This document shows positions 1 to 9,538 of a stretch of DNA of 64,000 nt, in pieces. This DNA comes from Cohnella rhizoplanae. Lineage in GTDB: Bacteria > Bacillota > Bacilli > Paenibacillales > Paenibacillaceae. How positions within the stretch are numbered: the first letter of the stretch is position 1; every line of letters begins with the position of its first letter. The stretch covers positions 554,788 through 618,787 of the forward strand of contig NZ_CAOJCN010000002.1 in assembly GCF_948329515.1 (NCBI RefSeq), in the 5' to 3' direction. Made by a program: the position numbers and the translations under genes. The notes under the pieces are model-generated. The model was not told the origin of the DNA. It saw nothing but the letters and a program-made list of their open reading frames with translations, and did not search any database.

Positions 1-1
1 C

Positions 2-88
2 AGCGTTCAGGCCTTCAAGCGCAAGCGCAGGGAGAAGAGACGCGCTAGGAAGATCGTCGTCGAGGCGAACAAACCGGCATTGGAGTAA
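2..88 (+). CDS. C-terminal fragment of an unidentified basic protein
   Basis: An open frame runs from the window edge to a TAA at 86-88 and encodes 28 residues very rich in Arg and Lys (KRKRREKRRARK in the middle). The start lies outside the window. A terminator-like hairpin follows within 20 bp, which supports this being the true end of a gene. I do not recognise the family; the basic tail could belong to an RNA-binding or membrane protein. Confidence 0.45.
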   Translation, partial: SVQAFKRKRREKRRARKIVVEANKPALE

Positions 89-104
89 CAAGATTGGCAT
101 AGGG

Positions 105-130
105 CCCCGGGGATTGACACCCGGGGTTTT
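105..130 (+). terminator. Rho-independent terminator of the upstream gene
   Basis: Perfect 7-bp GC stem (CCCCGGG at 105-111 with CCCGGGG at 120-126), 8-nt loop, then TTTT. It sits 17 bp after the stop codon. Its loop holds the -35 element of the next promoter. Confidence 0.75.
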
Positions 131-142
131 ATCGTCTATATT
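114..142 (+). promoter_or_regulatory. sigma-A promoter of the DAHP synthase gene
   Basis: TTGACA at 114-119, a 17-bp spacer and TATATT at 137-142, close to the housekeeping consensus. The predicted start near 149 gives a leader of about 92 nt. The -35 hexamer lies in the loop of the upstream terminator and the spacer contains its 3' arm and T-run, so the two elements overlap. Confidence 0.8.
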
Positions 143-150
143 TACTTTAG

Positions 151-206
151 CGCTTAAAAGCGTATAAGCGTCGAAGCGTATAAGCTTAAAAGCATAAAAG
201 CGAGTG
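151..206 (+). repeat. Iterated TAAGC/GCTTA elements in the aroF leader
   Basis: The leader carries the 12-mer AAGCGTATAAGC twice (158-169 and 174-185, 16-bp period), followed by related GCTTAAAAGC and AAAAGCG words. CGCTTA at 151-156 can pair with TAAGCG at 165-170, and AAGCTT is palindromic, so alternative small hairpins are possible. No known riboswitch or T-box is recognised. Confidence 0.5.
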
Positions 207-240
207 AGCTTGAATAATCCGAAACCGGGAGCGTGTCCTT

Positions 241-1302
241 ATGATCGTTATTACGACTCCGCATATCTCCGAAGAACGCATCTTGGAGATTGCAGAATAT
301 ATTCAGAAGAGCGGCGTTCAGCCTCATATCTCGCGCGGGACGGACCGTACGGTCATCGGCATTATCGGCAAGGCCGAGCCGACGCTCGCGGAGCATATCC
401 GTTCGATGCAGGGCGTGGAGAACGTCATCAAGATCTCCAAGTCCTACAAGCTGGCGAGCCGCGACTTCCATCCGGACGACACGATCATCGACGTGAAGGG
501 CGTCAAGATCGGCGGCGACAATCTGGTTGTCATGGGCGGCCCATGCGCGGTCGAGACGCCGGAGCAGATCGACGAGATCGCCCGCCTGGTGAAGGCGGCC
601 GGCGGACAGGTGCTGCGCGGCGGCGCGTTCAAGCCGCGGACCGGTCCCTACAGCTTCCAGGGCATCGGCGTAGATGGACTGAAGTGGATGAAGGAAGCCG
701 GCGAGAAGTACGGCCTGCTCACCATCACCGAGGTCATGGCGCCCGAGTTCGTCGATATCTGCGCGGAAAATGCGGATATCATGCAGGTCGGCACGCGCAA
801 TATGCAGAACTTCGACCTGCTCCGCAAGCTCGGCACGATCCGGAATCCGGTGCTGCTCAAACGCGGCTTCAGCGCGACCTACGACGAATGGCTGAATGCG
901 GCCGAGTACATCCTCGCCGGCGGCAACCCGAACGTCATGCTGTGCGAGCGCGGTATCCGCACCTTCGAGACGTACACGCGCAACACGTTCGACTTGGCCG
1001 CGATCCCGGTCATCCAGCAGCTGTCTCACCTGCCGGTCATTGCCGATCCGAGCCATGCCACGGGCCGTCGCGAGCTAGTCGAGACGATGACCAAGGCGTC
1101 GCTCGCCGCGGGAGCCAACGGTCTGATCATCGAGATGCATACGGACCCGGACAACTCGGCGACGGGCGACGGCGTGCAATCGCTGTTCCCGGACCAGTTC
1201 GCCAATCTGCTCAAGGAGCTCGAACAGCTCGCGCCGCTTCTCGGCAAGCGTTTCGACACGGCCAAGGAGCCGGCTGAAGCGTTCGCGACATGGATCAAAT
1301 AA
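241..1302 (+). CDS. aroF: 3-deoxy-7-phosphoheptulonate (DAHP) synthase, type I-beta
   Basis: Cytoplasmic enzyme that condenses phosphoenolpyruvate with erythrose 4-phosphate, the first step of the shikimate pathway to aromatic amino acids. The 353-residue product has an N-terminal ferredoxin-like/ACT-like segment (about residues 1-70), as in feedback-regulated I-beta enzymes, followed by a TIM-barrel catalytic domain. GGPCAVET at about 99-106 carries the metal-binding Cys102. Further conserved blocks are [24 protein letters not shown] and DPSHATGRR. Length fits the family. The ATG at 241 has GGGAG about 9 bp upstream. It is transcribed alone from the promoter at 114-142 and ends at a strong terminator. 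The N-terminal segment suggests allosteric control; the effector cannot be read from sequence. Confidence 0.95.
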   Translation: MIVITTPHISEERILEIAEYIQKSGVQPHISRGTDRTVIGIIGKAEPTLAEHIRSMQGVENVIKISKSYKLASRDFHPDDTIIDVKGVKIGGDNLVVMGGPCAVETPEQIDEIARLVKAAGGQVLRGGAFKPRTGPYSFQGIGVDGLKWMKEAGEKYGLLTITEVMAPEFVDICAENADIMQVGTRNMQNFDLLRKLGTIRNPVLLKRGFSATYDEWLNAAEYILAGGNPNVMLCERGIRTFETYTRNTFDLAAIPVIQQLSHLPVIADPSHATGRRELVETMTKASLAAGANGLIIEMHTDPDNSATGDGVQSLFPDQFANLLKELEQLAPLLGKRFDTAKEPAEAFATWIK

Positions 1303-1318
1303 ACCGAATGCAACGTGC

Positions 1319-1353
1319 AGAACCGCCAGCATCGCTGGCGGTTCTTTAATTTC
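1319..1353 (+). terminator. Terminator of the DAHP synthase gene
   Basis: Perfect 12-bp stem (AGAACCGCCAGC at 1319-1330 with its complement at 1334-1345) and a 3-nt loop, then a T-rich tail. It starts 17 bp after the stop. The stretch 1354-1476 shows nothing else. Confidence 0.85.
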
Positions 1354-1476
1354 GTGAGGCTATTGCTCGGTCTGGACTGGGAGGAGCTCCGATAACCCTG
1401 ATTGGGGAGGATATAACGGATCTGTGGTCCGGAGGGCGCGAGAAAGCATAAGGGATACAACGAATCGATCGCGCAT

Positions 1477-1515
1477 AAAAAGACCGCCGGAGCAGCGCAT
1501 CGCTCCGGCGGTCTT
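1477..1515 (-). terminator. Terminator of the sortase / surface-protein operon
   Basis: Read on the minus strand, a perfect 14-bp GC-rich stem (1502-1515 with 1480-1493) is followed by a U-run (AAAA at 1477-1480 on the plus strand). It lies 20 bp beyond the stop of the giant surface-protein gene. Confidence 0.85.
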
Positions 1516-1534
1516 CGCAATCAAACGATATGAA

Positions 1535-4500
1535 TTACAGCGTGCGCTTCGGCTTGCGCTGGCGAAGCCGGATGGCGAACAAGAGGAGCGATGCCGCGAT
1601 CAGACCGTATCCGATATACGGATAGATCGGCGCCGTTTCGCCGGTCTGCGGCAGCTTGCCGCCGCTTGCGGCGCCGGAGCCGGAGGATCCGGCGGAGGCC
1701 CCGTTCGTGCCGGCGTCTGCGCCGCCATCGTCGCCTTCGCTGCCGTCGCCGCCCGCGTTGGCGCCCGTATCCGAGCCGCCGGAGGAGCCGCCGCCCGTGT
1801 GGCCGTTGCCGCTGCCCGGCTCGGACGTGCCAGGCGTGCCCGGCGTGCCTGGCGTGCCAGGATCGCCGTCGCCGCCGTCAGGCGTCTGCGGCTCGTCCTT
1901 CTTCAGGACGAGTCCGGCGTCCACGGTCAAGTCTACGGCGCCCGGCTGCAGCGAGACGACGCCAGTCCGGCCGTCTGGACCTGCATCCGAATCGTTGTCG
2001 CCCTTCGCGCCAGCAGCGTGCACGGACGTCCACGCGTAGCCGTCAGGCAGTCGGAATCCTACCCGGTATGCGCCCGGTACGAGATCCTTGAATGCGTAGT
2101 AACCCGCCTTGCCGCCGGCATCGTTGCCGGTCAGCTGCATGTCGATCTCGTTGCCTTCGGCATCGTAGAGGGAGACCTCGACGTCGTTCATGCCGGATTC
2201 CCCGGCATCCTGCCTGCCGTTCGCGTTAGCGTCGATCCACACATAGTCGCCAAGGGAAGACAGCGGGATCACGCCGGCGTCGATCGATTTGTCATACAGA
2301 CCGGCCAGGAGCGGCACGACCGGCGTCTTGCCGAGCAGATCCGCGTTGGAATCCTTGCTCTTGTCCGTGCCTTGAGCGGCCTTCGTAAATTGATAGCCCG
2401 CAGGCAAAATGAATTTTACCATATAATCTTCCGGATTCAGACCGGTGAATGCGTAGAGTCCGGGCTTGCCCGTTGAATCGTCCGCGGTGACTTTAGTCGC
2501 GACCAGCGCGTCGAAACGGTTGTAGAGCTCGACCGTCACGCCGTTCAAGCCCAGCTCGGCTTCGTCCTGGATGCCATCGCCGTTGACGTCCACCCATACG
2601 CGGTCACCGAGGCCAGCCGGAATGATAGCCGGCACGACGTGGAAGCCGGCGTCGATATCGTCGCGGTACTCGCCCGGAGACAACGTGACGAGTTCCGTAT
2701 CGCCTTCCATTCCGGCGTCGGAGTCTTGGCCCGGGGCAGGTGCCGCGCCCTTTACCGTGAACATCTGGCCGTCGGGAGTGTAGAACTGGATACCGTATGC
2801 GTCCGGCATCAGCCCGTCGAACTTATAGTAGCCGGATTTGCCTCCTCCATCGGCCGTTGTCGTCGTCTTCAGCACGTTGCCGAGGGCGTCGAGCAGCTCG
2901 ACCTTAAGGCCGTTGCGTCCGGTCTCGTCCGGATCTTGGATGCCGTTAGAATTCGTGTCTTCCCAGACGTAATCTCCGATCGATGCGGGCCGTACGATGC
3001 CTGCGTCGATGCCGAGATCGTCCTGGCCGGCAGTCAGCGTGACGACACCGGTCAGGCCGGCCGCGTCGGCATTCGAATCGTTATCGGTCGTATAGCCGGT
3101 ACCGCCCATCAGGCTCTTCGTGAACAGATAACCTGCGGGCAGATCGAAGCTGACTCTATAATCGCCTGGATACAGGTTGGTGAACAGATAATTGCCGGAG
3201 GCGTCCGTGACGGTCGTCACCGGCGTCCCGCCGCTAAGGACAGGCGTGCCGTCGCCTTGGAGAAGGCGTACGGTGACGCCTGCAGCGGCCGGATCGGCGG
3301 GTTCGCCGTCCTGACGCCCGATCGCGCCGAGATCCACCCAGAGCTTGTCGCCCAAGTTGACGAGTCGGACAAGGCCGGCGTCCAGCGTCTGGACGACTTC
3401 GCCGGAAGACAGCGTCACGGCAGCCGTGCGCCCGCCTGCGCTCGGGTCGGCATCCGAATCCGCCGTATCGAGCGGGCCTTTATCGATCGACGTGAAGACG
3501 TAGCCGGCAGGCAGGTCGAACGCGACCCGGTACGAACCGGGCAGCAGATGCTCGAACATGTACTTGCCGTCCGCATCCGTCGTCGCGACGACAGGCAAGC
3601 CGCCGCTCGTCACCGGCGAACCCGCGCCGTCCAGCAAGCGTACGGTCACGCCAGCCACGCCGGTCTCCCCGGCGTCCTGGATGCCATTCAGATTGCGATC
3701 CATCCATACATAGTCGCCAAGCGCGGTAAGCTTCACGACGCCTGCATCGCTGTCGACGTCGTTTTCACCGGGGCTTAGCGAGACGAGGGCCGTGCGTCCG
3801 GTCGCCGGATCGGCGTCCGAATCATTGTTCGGCGCGCTTCCCGGGGCGTTTTTCTTGGCGAAAATGTAATCGGTCGGCAAGTCGAACTTCACGATGTAAT
3901 CGTCCGGAACGAGCTTGGAGAAGCCGTATTTTCCGCTAACGTCGGTCGTCGCCGCAACAGGCGTGCCGTCCTTCAGGACCGGATTGCCGCTGTCGTCCAG
4001 CAGGTGGACCGTGACGCCGGCGAAGCCGCTCTCGCCGAGATCCTGAATCCCGTCGTCGTCGGCATCGTGCCAGACGATATCGCCGAGAGAGGCGAGCTCG
4101 ACGAGCCCGGCATCGATCGTGATGTCGTTGTCGCCCGAGACGAGCGTGACAGCCGGGCTGTAGCCGAAGCTCGTGCCGGCCGCGTCGTCGTCCGCGTTGG
4201 AGTCGACGAGGCGATCCGCGCCTGCGAGCGCATGCGTGAACATGTATTCGTCGCTTGGCAGGATGAATTGTACGACATAATCGCCCGGCCACAGACCGGT
4301 GAAGGCGTACTTGCCGTCCGCGTCCGTCGCCGCCGTCTTGATCGCCGTCGCGAGATTGGCCGCGTCGTACAGTTTAACCGTCACGCCTTCGACGCCGGGT
4401 TCTCCTGCATCCTGAATGCCGTCGAAGTCGCGGTCGCTCCATACGAAGTCGCCCAGCGACACGCGGTCCACGATTCCTGCGTCGATGTCGGTTCTCTGTT

Positions 4501-7500
4501 GTCCCAGAGCGAGCGGCACGATATCGGTCAGGCCCTCGCTTGCACCCGACGCGATCGCGTCAGAATCCACGGCGGCCGTGCCCTGGCTCTTGCCGGTGAA
4601 GTTGAAGCCGGCAGGGAGCTGGCTGAACTTGACTATATAGTCGCCTGCCGCCAGATTGATGAATTTGTACTTGCCGTCGGCATCCGTCGTCTGCGAAGCG
4701 ACGTCGTTCCCATAAGCGTCCTTCGCCGTCGTCGTGCCGTCCGAATCGAGCAATTCGACCTTGATGCCGCTTCTGCCGGCTTCTCCGGCATCCTGCACGC
4801 CGTCGCCGTTCAGGTCGTGCCAGACCAGATCTCCGAGAGAAGCCAGCGCGTGCACGCCTGCGTCGATCGTCATGTCATGCTCGCCCGCGGACAGCGTCGT
4901 GTCGGCGAGTCCGACGGAGCCGCTCGGTTCCTTGATCGCGTCCGAATCGAGCGCGCCGTCGCTGCCTTGATCCGGCTGTACGAACCAATAGCCGGTCGGC
5001 AGCGTGAACTTGACGGTATAGTCGCCCGGATTCAGATCCTCGAACTTGTATAGACCGTCAGCCACCGTAGTGGCCGTAGAAATCGCCGTACCGTAAGCGT
5101 CGGTCACCACCGGATCGCCGGCGTTGTCCAGCAATTGAACCTGGACGCCCGCTACGCCGGATTCGCCGGCGTCCTGCACATGGTCGCCGTCGGTGTCGAG
5201 CCATACCTTGTCGCCGACGGATGCGAGCTCGATGAGACCCGCGTCGATATCCATGTTGTCGTCCGCGAGCAGCGCGACCGTGTCCGTCTTGGCTTTGGTT
5301 TCCGTCGGCAGTCCCGGCACGTTCGCGTCGGAATCGCTGGCTGCCGTGCCTGCGCTCGCGCTTTTCGCCGTGAACAGATAGCCGTCGCCCCGGACGAACT
5401 CGACTTTATAGTTGCCCGGATACAGGTTCTCGAACTTGTACAAGCCGTTCGCCGCCGTTGTCGCCGTCCGGTAGACGGCCGTCGCGGAGTCGTCCTCGTA
5501 GTAAAGGTTGACCTTGACGCCGCTAACGCCAGGCTCGCCCGCATCCTGAACGCCGTCCAGGTCCTTGTCGTTCCAGACGTAGTCTCCGAGGGCCGTCAGT
5601 TCGACGAGGCCTGCGTCGATCGTCTTGTCGCTGGCGCCGGGCGCCTGCACCGACCCGATGGTGCCGGTCTGTCCGGACGTCTGCAGCGTCGGGTCATTGT
5701 TGGCCAACCGGACGACGTCGGAGTCGGTCGAGGCGCCGCCTTGATTACTGCGCGTAAAACCGTAGCCCGAAGGCAGGACGAATTCGACCTTGTATTTGCC
5801 CGGAAGCAGATGGTCGAACAAATACAATCCATTGACATCCGTCGTATCCGTTACGGGATCTCCGGCTTGATTCTTAACCGCCGTACCCCCTTCGGTCAGC
5901 AGGCGGACGGTCACGCCGGACTTGGGGGCGTCCGTCGGGTCGCTCGCCTGCTTGCCGTCCGCGTTGCCGTCGATCCATACCTCGTCGCCCAGCTCGACCG
6001 GCAGCAGGTAACCTGCATCCACAGTCAGGTTGACTTCGCCGAGCTGCAGGTCGATGACGTCCGTATAGCCCAGCGGCTTGGCGTCGTCCTCCGTCGCGTC
6101 GGTGCCGAAGGTAGCGGCGCCGGCCAGATCGTAAGCATTCGAATCCTCGGCGCGCTTGTTCCCTTTGCCCTTGAACGTCAGCAAAACGTCCTTAAGCGTG
6201 CCAACGCCGTCGGTATCATAATTGGCGAGCTGCGTTGGAAACTGCACTTTGTATTTGCCTGGCAGCAGGTTGTCGAACAAATACTTGCCGTCCGCATCGG
6301 TCGTATCGGTGCCTTCGCTCGTCCAAGCGGATCCTGTCTGCTTGTACAGCTTGACCGTCACGCCCGAGATGCCAGGCTCGCCGGCATCCTGCGTACCCGA
6401 TCCGTTACGATCGTACCACACGTAATCGCCGATCGCGCCGAGCGGGGGCTCCAGGCCCGCGTCGATCGTCAGGTCGTCGGCGGTCAGATGGATCAGGTCG
6501 GTTACGACGACCGCCGTCGGGTCTGGAACGCCGGATACGCCGACGTTGGAGTCCGCCGCGGCATTCCCGCCGGCTCCCTTTTGCGTCCAGGCGGCGAAGT
6601 GCCGAGCCGCGTTCGTGTATGCGTTGGCGCCGGTGCCGTAGCTGTAGTCCTGCGGCAGCGCGGTCGGCATCGTGAACCGTACCTTATAGTCGCCTGCGGG
6701 CAGGCTGGGGAACAGGTAGTAACCCGCCTTGCCGCTCGCGTCCGGCCCCGTCACCGTCGTCACGGGGATATGGACCGTCACGCCGTCGTCCTTGAAATCC
6801 TTCGTAAATGGCGTGTTATCGGATTTGAGCAACTCGACCTTCACGCCGTTGATGCCCGGTTCTCCGGCATCCTGCACGCCGTCCTTATCGATGTCCGCCC
6901 ATACATAATCGCCGAGCGACAGTCCCGTGGGCGGATTGATGTGCACGCCGACCTTCGGCGGCTCGGCCGGCTCGAGCTTCGAGCTCGTTCCCTTTTCCTG
7001 CGCCTGATGCGCGAAGGAGTTCCATGCAATCCGGTCCCGCGTCGTCCCGAGCGGCGCCTTCATCGTCCAGGTGAGCGGGTACTCTTGGCCCGGACTCAGC
7101 GCTATTGCCGCCGCGAACTCGAACTTGAGCGCCGTGACGGTCGTCAGATCGGCCGGCGCCGTCGTGCTCCAGGTCGAGGAGGCATTGATCTTGGGATGGG
7201 CGTCCGTGCTGTAATACACGGTGTAATCCGCGTTAGGGGCGAGCGGCTCTGTCAGCACGGTGCCCCATTCGGAGCCGCGAGACCCAAGCAGCGCGCCCTC
7301 GTCGCCGACGCGCGGAAGCGTATCGACGACGACGATATGATCGACGTCGAAGTTGGAGTTGTTCTTGACGGTCAGCTTGTAATCCACCCGTCCGCCGGCG
7401 ACGGTGTTCGCGAGCTCGTCGCAGGCCGCGCCGAACGTGCAGCCGGCCGGGAACTTGCCCGTCTTCCAATCGTCGTCCAGCTCGCCGCGTACCCGCTTGT

Positions 7501-9535
7501 ACGAGCCGAGTTCGGCTACGCGATTGACGGTGACGTCGGCCTGGGAGCCGATGTAGTGGTCGGCCGGACTGCCGTCGCCGTCGTAATCTCCGGTATCGGT
7601 CTTGAGCGGATTAAAGTAGTAGTCGTTCAAATAGGGATCGCTACCGCTCGTCAGGCCCGCGACATTCGTGTAGGTCGTTGGCGGGGTGTAGGCGTCGATC
7701 TTGGCCTTGACGCGAATCGTGAACGTGCTGTCCACGGGCATCGAAGTGCCGCCCGGGAATTTCCAGCGCAGCAGGGTCTCGCCGGCGCCGTCCTTGGCCG
7801 GGGCCAGATCGAGCGTCAGCGCGCTCGCCGTAAAGCCGCTCGAATCCGAGATCGCCGAGGATTCGTAAGTTAAATATTTCGGCAGCTTGTCGAATACGAT
7901 CGGGTCTTTGAAGACGGCGCTCGAATACTCGGTATTGGTTACCTTGAGGTCGAATTCGACGAAGCTTGCCTCCGTTGCGTTGGAGGGCACGAAGGGTCCG
8001 CTGCCGACGCGCGTCTTGTCCAGCCGCACGAGCGGACGCGGCCCCCATACGTGCACGTCGGCGTCGTCGGATCCGTGCTTGGGCCCGGAATCGAACGTGT
8101 AGTCGACGGTGGCCGTATTGCGGATCGTATGCCCGTCCACGATCGCCGAGCCGCTCCGCAGCGTGTAGGTCAGCACGAAGTTCGTCGTCTGGCTGAACGA
8201 GACGGGAAGCGGGCTCGCGAAGCGGAACTGCACGCCCATCACGCGGTCTGCGCCCAGGTTCAGCGCAGAGACGGACAGATTCTCGGAAGTCTCCGTGCTG
8301 ACGGACTTCCAGAATAGCCAGTCGCCGGGGGCCGGGCTTGTCTGCGTCGTATAATAAACCGAATAAGTTACGCTTGCGTCATGGAAGGTTGCCGTATCGA
8401 TCGCCTTCAGATCGAGATCGACGGACGTATTGCTCGTATCCCGGGTCGGCGTCATATCCGTAATGAACGCGTCCTCCATCGTGCTGTTGGACCGGTTGCG
8501 GAAGCCTCCGACGTAGAATTTGACATCCTGGCCGGGAGAGATCTCCTGCTGACGGGTCTCGACGTCCTTATTAAAGCCTCCGGGACCGTTATCGATCTTG
8601 GCGGCGGTAAATCCGTGGCCTACGCTAGCATGGTGCGAGCGCGCGGCTAGACCGAGGGGATTGTAGGTTACGTCCGCGATGTTCGTTACGGTCGTCGTCG
8701 TATCCACCTTGTCCGCCGGATAACGGACGGTCACATAATAGCGCGCGTCGTCGGCGAGCGCGCCGGCCGGCTTCCAGGTCACGACCCCGGTCGTACCGGG
8801 CGCAGGCGCGGACAACGGCGCCGGATTTGCGGACACGAACTCGGCCTCGGGAGGCAGCGTATCCGTGACGACGACGTTCTCGATATCGAGCACGCCGATA
8901 TTCGTGCCGGACTTCTTATTGTTAAACGTCAGTTGATATTGGACTTCTCCGTCTACGAGCGGCGTCGGGAGGGGAGAGACGCGCTCCTTGACGAGTTCCC
9001 AGTCCGCCGCTGCGTGAGCCGTAACGGTGACGGGATTGGAGGCTTCCAACTCGACCGTCGGATTGCCGTCCCCGTCGGGTCCCATGATCTTGGCGATCGC
9101 CGTCGTCTGGGTGCCTTCGGGGGTCGTATGCGAGGTATAATGCGCATTGATCTGCAGCGTGTAGGACGTACCTGCGGTCGGTCCGCCGTCGGCGGCGTTC
9201 TTGAAGCTGAACGCCAGTTCGTTGCCGGTCTGCGTCATGCCGGAGAGGATCGACAGCGGGATATACGTCTCGTACTCGACGCCGGCGGGAATCGGAAGCA
9301 CGAGCTTCAACTGCTCGGGGTCGATATTGCTCTCGTCCAGATCCGAGAAGCTGAAATTTACCTTGTACATAAAGGTACGGCCCGAATCTACGTCCGGCAC
9401 GTCGGTGGACATACTCATCAGAATGCCGTTGGCAGCGTCGCTGTCGGCGTTCGCATCCGGTTCGGGCAGCCAGGAATGGCTCCACAGCAGGCCGAATACA
9501 AGCATAATGGCTAAAAAGGACTTGAAAATCTTCAT
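1535..9535 (-). CDS. Giant LPXTG-anchored surface protein with SdrD-B-like repeats
   Basis: A 2666-residue secreted, cell-wall-anchored protein. An N-terminal signal peptide (about 1-30, hydrophobic core then DANA) is followed by about 830 residues of beta-sandwich repeats resembling DUF11/isopeptide-forming domains. Thirteen SdrD-B-type domains of about 115-160 residues follow (about 870-2540), each opening with a variant of LGDYVWxDxNxDGxQDAGE, whose acidic DxNxDG loops suggest calcium binding. A Gly/Pro/Ser-rich linker leads to LPQTGE (about 2628-2633), a hydrophobic segment and a basic tail ending KPKRTL: a textbook sortase signal. The gene starts 3 bp after the sortase stop, with AGGAGA upstream. 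Likely role is adhesion or a stalk-like surface filament; the ligand is unknown. Repeats 3 and 10 diverge most at the calcium loop. Long plus-strand open frames across it are shadows. Confidence 0.92.
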   Translation of the reverse strand: MKIFKSFLAIMLVFGLLWSHSWLPEPDANADSDAANGILMSMSTDVPDVDSGRTFMYKVNFSFSDLDESNIDPEQLKLVLPIPAGVEYETYIPLSILSGMTQTGNELAFSFKNAADGGPTAGTSYTLQINAHYTSHTTPEGTQTTAIAKIMGPDGDGNPTVELEASNPVTVTAHAAADWELVKERVSPLPTPLVDGEVQYQLTFNNKKSGTNIGVLDIENVVVTDTLPPEAEFVSANPAPLSAPAPGTTGVVTWKPAGALADDARYYVTVRYPADKVDTTTTVTNIADVTYNPLGLAARSHHASVGHGFTAAKIDNGPGGFNKDVETRQQEISPGQDVKFYVGGFRNRSNSTMEDAFITDMTPTRDTSNTSVDLDLKAIDTATFHDASVTYSVYYTTQTSPAPGDWLFWKSVSTETSENLSVSALNLGADRVMGVQFRFASPLPVSFSQTTNFVLTYTLRSGSAIVDGHTIRNTATVDYTFDSGPKHGSDDADVHVWGPRPLVRLDKTRVGSGPFVPSNATEASFVEFDLKVTNTEYSSAVFKDPIVFDKLPKYLTYESSAISDSSGFTASALTLDLAPAKDGAGETLLRWKFPGGTSMPVDSTFTIRVKAKIDAYTPPTTYTNVAGLTSGSDPYLNDYYFNPLKTDTGDYDGDGSPADHYIGSQADVTVNRVAELGSYKRVRGELDDDWKTGKFPAGCTFGAACDELANTVAGGRVDYKLTVKNNSNFDVDHIVVVDTLPRVGDEGALLGSRGSEWGTVLTEPLAPNADYTVYYSTDAHPKINASSTWSTTAPADLTTVTALKFEFAAAIALSPGQEYPLTWTMKAPLGTTRDRIAWNSFAHQAQEKGTSSKLEPAEPPKVGVHINPPTGLSLGDYVWADIDKDGVQDAGEPGINGVKVELLKSDNTPFTKDFKDDGVTVHIPVTTVTGPDASGKAGYYLFPSLPAGDYKVRFTMPTALPQDYSYGTGANAYTNAARHFAAWTQKGAGGNAAADSNVGVSGVPDPTAVVVTDLIHLTADDLTIDAGLEPPLGAIGDYVWYDRNGSGTQDAGEPGISGVTVKLYKQTGSAWTSEGTDTTDADGKYLFDNLLPGKYKVQFPTQLANYDTDGVGTLKDVLLTFKGKGNKRAEDSNAYDLAGAATFGTDATEDDAKPLGYTDVIDLQLGEVNLTVDAGYLLPVELGDEVWIDGNADGKQASDPTDAPKSGVTVRLLTEGGTAVKNQAGDPVTDTTDVNGLYLFDHLLPGKYKVEFVLPSGYGFTRSNQGGASTDSDVVRLANNDPTLQTSGQTGTIGSVQAPGASDKTIDAGLVELTALGDYVWNDKDLDGVQDAGEPGVSGVKVNLYYEDDSATAVYRTATTAANGLYKFENLYPGNYKVEFVRGDGYLFTAKSASAGTAASDSDANVPGLPTETKAKTDTVALLADDNMDIDAGLIELASVGDKVWLDTDGDHVQDAGESGVAGVQVQLLDNAGDPVVTDAYGTAISTATTVADGLYKFEDLNPGDYTVKFTLPTGYWFVQPDQGSDGALDSDAIKEPSGSVGLADTTLSAGEHDMTIDAGVHALASLGDLVWHDLNGDGVQDAGEAGRSGIKVELLDSDGTTTAKDAYGNDVASQTTDADGKYKFINLAAGDYIVKFSQLPAGFNFTGKSQGTAAVDSDAIASGASEGLTDIVPLALGQQRTDIDAGIVDRVSLGDFVWSDRDFDGIQDAGEPGVEGVTVKLYDAANLATAIKTAATDADGKYAFTGLWPGDYVVQFILPSDEYMFTHALAGADRLVDSNADDDAAGTSFGYSPAVTLVSGDNDITIDAGLVELASLGDIVWHDADDDGIQDLGESGFAGVTVHLLDDSGNPVLKDGTPVAATTDVSGKYGFSKLVPDDYIVKFDLPTDYIFAKKNAPGSAPNNDSDADPATGRTALVSLSPGENDVDSDAGVVKLTALGDYVWMDRNLNGIQDAGETGVAGVTVRLLDGAGSPVTSGGLPVVATTDADGKYMFEHLLPGSYRVAFDLPAGYVFTSIDKGPLDTADSDADPSAGGRTAAVTLSSGEVVQTLDAGLVRLVNLGDKLWVDLGAIGRQDGEPADPAAAGVTVRLLQGDGTPVLSGGTPVTTVTDASGNYLFTNLYPGDYRVSFDLPAGYLFTKSLMGGTGYTTDNDSNADAAGLTGVVTLTAGQDDLGIDAGIVRPASIGDYVWEDTNSNGIQDPDETGRNGLKVELLDALGNVLKTTTTADGGGKSGYYKFDGLMPDAYGIQFYTPDGQMFTVKGAAPAPGQDSDAGMEGDTELVTLSPGEYRDDIDAGFHVVPAIIPAGLGDRVWVDVNGDGIQDEAELGLNGVTVELYNRFDALVATKVTADDSTGKPGLYAFTGLNPEDYMVKFILPAGYQFTKAAQGTDKSKDSNADLLGKTPVVPLLAGLYDKSIDAGVIPLSSLGDYVWIDANANGRQDAGESGMNDVEVSLYDAEGNEIDMQLTGNDAGGKAGYYAFKDLVPGAYRVGFRLPDGYAWTSVHAAGAKGDNDSDAGPDGRTGVVSLQPGAVDLTVDAGLVLKKDEPQTPDGGDGDPGTPGTPGTPGTSEPGSGNGHTGGGSSGGSDTGANAGGDGSEGDDGGADAGTNGASAGSSGSGAASGGKLPQTGETAPIYPYIGYGLIAASLLLFAIRLRQRKPKRTL

Positions 9536-9538
9536 TGC

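Noticed and set aside
2639..7873. Long plus-strand open frames (up to 912 codons) opposite the giant surface-protein gene
   Set aside because: They follow the codon phase of a GC-rich repetitive gene on the other strand, have no Shine-Dalgarno sites and show no domain pattern.
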